Source of the DNA: Pedobacter sp.
GTDB lineage: Bacteria; Bacteroidota; Bacteroidia; Sphingobacteriales; Sphingobacteriaceae
NCBI GenBank assembly: GCA_028287885.1
Contig: JAQBOT010000207.1
Span: 1 to 26,586 of the forward strand
Reading direction: 5' to 3'
Length of the DNA: 26,586 nucleotides
Each line of letters starts with the position of its first letter. Within the stretch, counting starts at the first letter, position 1. Under the pieces are notes generated by a model. It saw only the letters and a list, made by a program, of their open reading frames with translations. It made no database searches and was not told the origin of the DNA. The position numbers and the translations under genes were made by a program. Positions 24,913 through 26,586 of the stretch are shown here, piece after piece.

Positions 24913-25749
24913 TTATTTAACTGGCTTCCCAGTTGTAGAATTATAATATCGTTGTGCCTCAGGCAAGTTCTTTTGGATCTGAGCTACCCGGGTTGCGTCA
25001 GCCGGGTGAGTGCTTAACCACTCAGGTGGCTTTTGTGAGTTATCACTGGAAGCCGACATCCTTTGCCAAAAAGTAACTGCGTTGGATGGATTATAACCAG
25101 CCATCGACATAAAGATCAGACCTAAATGATCTGCTTCAGATTCCTGAGTTCTTGAATTTGGCAACAAGTACCCAGCCTGTGCACCTACTCCGTAAAGTTG
25201 ACCAATAGCAGTCTGCATGGTTTGTGATTTTCCAGCAGTTGCAGCTCCAATTAAGCTTCCTAGCCCCTGTGCTACTGCAGTTTTGGAAGCACGCTCTGAA
25301 GAGTGCTGAGCTACAGCGTGTGCAATCTCGTGTCCCATAACGGTAGCAAGACCCGCATCATCTTTTGCAACAGGCAATATTCCTGAATACACAGCTACTT
25401 TGCCACCTGGCATACACCAAGCATTTACTTCTTTACTGTCTATCAGGTTGAATTCCCATTGGAAACCTTCAATTTGAGCTCCATAACCATTCGCATTCAT
25501 GTATTTGGTTACAGCGGCTGCAATTTTTTGACCAATACGCTTAACCCGCGCTGCATCTGCATTGTTTAAGACTTTCGTTGAGGGATCCTTTAGCAGGGTA
25601 GTATAACTTTGGGCAGCGGCGGTCTGCATCTCACTTTCATTTACAAAATTCATTCTGCTTCTCCCCGATAATGGAACAGTTGAGCAAGAATTGGCGAATA
25701 ATAGCAATGCAACTGCAAGAGCTGATAATTTCAATTTTTTCATTGGCAT
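24913..25749 (-). CDS. M48-family metallopeptidase lipoprotein
   Basis: A 278-residue zinc peptidase related to the periplasmic BepA/LoiP/YcaL group, which handle misfolded envelope proteins. The N-terminal signal ends in the lipobox FANSC, so Cys22 is the likely lipidated residue. The zinc site is HEIAH (His140, Glu141, His144) with Glu203 in ESEADHLG. An Ala/Gly-rich loop separates the two. The C-terminal WLSTHPADATRVAQI is typical for the family. There is no TPR extension, making it a compact LoiP-like form. The start could be ATG 25749 or the ATG two codons later. It is separated from plsY by an 82-bp gap containing a nested hairpin. Confidence 0.92.
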   Translation of the reverse strand: MPMKKLKLSALAVALLLFANSCSTVPLSGRSRMNFVNESEMQTAAAQSYTTLLKDPSTKVLNNADAARVKRIGQKIAAAVTKYMNANGYGAQIEGFQWEFNLIDSKEVNAWCMPGGKVAVYSGILPVAKDDAGLATVMGHEIAHAVAQHSSERASKTAVAQGLGSLIGAATAGKSQTMQTAIGQLYGVGAQAGYLLPNSRTQESEADHLGLIFMSMAGYNPSNAVTFWQRMSASSDNSQKPPEWLSTHPADATRVAQIQKNLPEAQRYYNSTTGKPVK

Positions 25750-25771
25750 AATTTGGTTTGTTAAGTAACTC

Positions 25772-25812
25772 AGCCAAAGGATATAGCATGAACAATGCTG
25801 CGAGCTTTGGCT
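25772..25812. repeat. Nested palindromic element
   Basis: AGCCAAAG (25772-25779) and CTTTGGCT (25805-25812) enclose AGCAT (25785-25789) and ATGCT (25795-25799). This gives an 8-bp stem, a 5x5 internal loop, a 5-bp stem and a 5-nt loop. Direct repeats AACTC flank it (25767-25771 and 25813-25817). No T run follows on either strand, so it is not a standard terminator. Confidence 0.5.
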
Positions 25813-25831
25813 AACTCGTCTGTTAAATTTG

Positions 25832-26479
25832 TTAGTTTCCTTTGCGTTTAAACAAATAGACTTTAGATTCTTTGCCTTTAAGAAGACGCTCGAGGTTTTT
25901 CTGATGGGTAATCAATATGAGTACACACACACACATACCATATAGAACCTCGGACTTAATTGATGAGTGAAATATGAATATGATGCTTAGTGGAAATGTA
26001 AATCCAGAACATATAGACGCTAGCGACACGTATTTCGTAACCAATAGAACTCCGACAAAAACAAGAACACAAAGCATAGATGCTGGTAAGTTAACTGCCA
26101 AAATCATTCCAAAAAGTGTAGCAACCCCCTTACCGCCCCTGAATCCGGCAAAAATAGGGAACAAGTGCCCCATTACAGCAGTGACGCCGAGGGCAAGTTC
26201 GTAGTTAATAAATTGTGAAGAATTGTGTGGTCCGGTAACGGAAAGACCTATAAAATAGGCAAGTTTTGTTGCTGTGTAGCCTTTGGCAATGTCAATAATC
26301 ATTACTGCGGCGCCTGCCTTTTTCCCCAGCACGCGAAAGACATTTGTAGCCCCGGCATTGCCGCTTCCATATTCCCTGACGTCGACGCCGTAAAACGCAC
26401 CGCCAAGCCAAACAGCCGTTGGAATTGAGCCGCAAAGATAAGCTAGGATTAAAGCTGAAACAGAGTAAATAGATATCAT
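25832..26479 (-). CDS. plsY: Acyl-phosphate:glycerol-3-phosphate acyltransferase PlsY
   Basis: PlsY makes lysophosphatidic acid from acyl phosphate and glycerol 3-phosphate, the first step in phospholipid synthesis. The 215-residue membrane protein has the conserved motifs YLCGSIPTA, EYGSGNAGATNVFRVLGKKAG and GFRGGKGVAT, interleaved with hydrophobic helices, in the order seen across the family. The acyl-phosphate producer plsX is not adjacent. The start ATG is 2 bp after the stop of nadC, so the two genes are probably one transcript. Confidence 0.95.
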   Translation of the reverse strand: MISIYSVSALILAYLCGSIPTAVWLGGAFYGVDVREYGSGNAGATNVFRVLGKKAGAAVMIIDIAKGYTATKLAYFIGLSVTGPHNSSQFINYELALGVTAVMGHLFPIFAGFRGGKGVATLFGMILAVNLPASMLCVLVFVGVLLVTKYVSLASICSGFTFPLSIIFIFHSSIKSEVLYGMCVCVLILITHQKNLERLLKGKESKVYLFKRKGN

Positions 26480-26481
26480 TC

Positions 26482-26586
26482 CTAGAAGGCTTTTAAACTC
26501 ATGTCTAAACTTTTAACGGAGTGGGTTAAAGCGCCCATAGAAACGAAGTCTACACCACAGGCTGCATATTCTGCTATGTTACTTTC
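26482..26586 (-). CDS. nadC: Quinolinate phosphoribosyltransferase, 3' end
   Basis: The last 34 codons of a minus-strand gene run in from the window edge and end with TAG at 26482. The translated end includes IAEYAACGVDFVSMGAL followed by THSVKSLDMSLKAF, the characteristic C-terminus of NadC (carboxylating nicotinate-nucleotide pyrophosphorylase). NadC converts quinolinate and PRPP to nicotinate mononucleotide in NAD synthesis. The catalytic core is outside the window. Upstream neighbour of plsY. Confidence 0.85.
   Translation of the reverse strand, partial: ESNIAEYAACGVDFVSMGALTHSVKSLDMSLKAF

Overview
The window looks like a chromosomal segment of a Bacteroidota bacterium, most likely Sphingobacteriaceae (Pedobacter-like). 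Three things point there. Many genes carry the Bacteroidota promoter form (TTTG, about 20 bp, TAnnTTTG) just before the start codon. Recognisable Shine-Dalgarno sequences are mostly absent. The gene content includes DUF4294, GH172, NamZ/GH171, bacillithiol BshB1 and lysine 6-aminotransferase. Most genes are housekeeping and tightly packed, with several overlapping or abutting 3' ends (mazG/helicase, GT39/LolC-E permease, the 70-aa protein/topoisomerase IB, fmt/PabC). I see no phage, IS element, CRISPR array, tRNA or rRNA.

Layout. 1-798 (-): 5' part of a secreted GH172 (DUF2961) protein. 893-4079 (+): S41-type peptidase, aldo/keto reductase, MazG. 4076-5377 (-): DEAD-box-like protein with eroded catalytic motifs. 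5438-7030 (+): GT39-like membrane glycosyltransferase. 7007-8239 (-): LolC/E-type permease. 8578-10484 (+): small lysine-rich protein, NamZ-like lipoprotein, small acidic protein. 10462-11535 (-): topoisomerase IB. 11584-12495 (+): fmt. 12497-14371 (-): rluD-type pseudouridine synthase followed by a PabC-like class IV aminotransferase. 14479-17460 (+): ACC deaminase/D-cysteine desulfhydrase-like enzyme, an 11-bp-periodic palindromic repeat array, lysine 6-aminotransferase and a small membrane-anchored protein. 17479-19356 (-): DUF4294 protein, glutathione peroxidase and bshB1 as an operon. 19507-21714 (+): RelA/SpoT homologue interrupted by an in-frame TAG. 21776-23575 (+): Fur-family regulator and purA. 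23647-24897 (+): pabB. 24913-26586 (-): M48 lipoprotein peptidase, plsY and the 3' end of nadC.

How the genes fit together. PabB and PabC supply p-aminobenzoate for folate, and folate supplies the formyl donor used by Fmt. BshB1 and the peroxidase share a transcription unit and suggest a thiol-redox module. GH172, NamZ, the GT39-like enzyme, the LolC/E permease, the M48 lipoprotein and PlsY all concern the envelope or extracellular glycans.

The most striking observation is the single amber codon inside the (p)ppGpp synthetase/hydrolase gene. It falls three codons before the conserved hydrolase motif KLADRLHN, with perfect reading frame on both sides. Second come the degenerate DEAD-box protein and the 11-bp-phased inverted repeat array upstream of the lysine aminotransferase. 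I did not find a convincing new multi-gene system.
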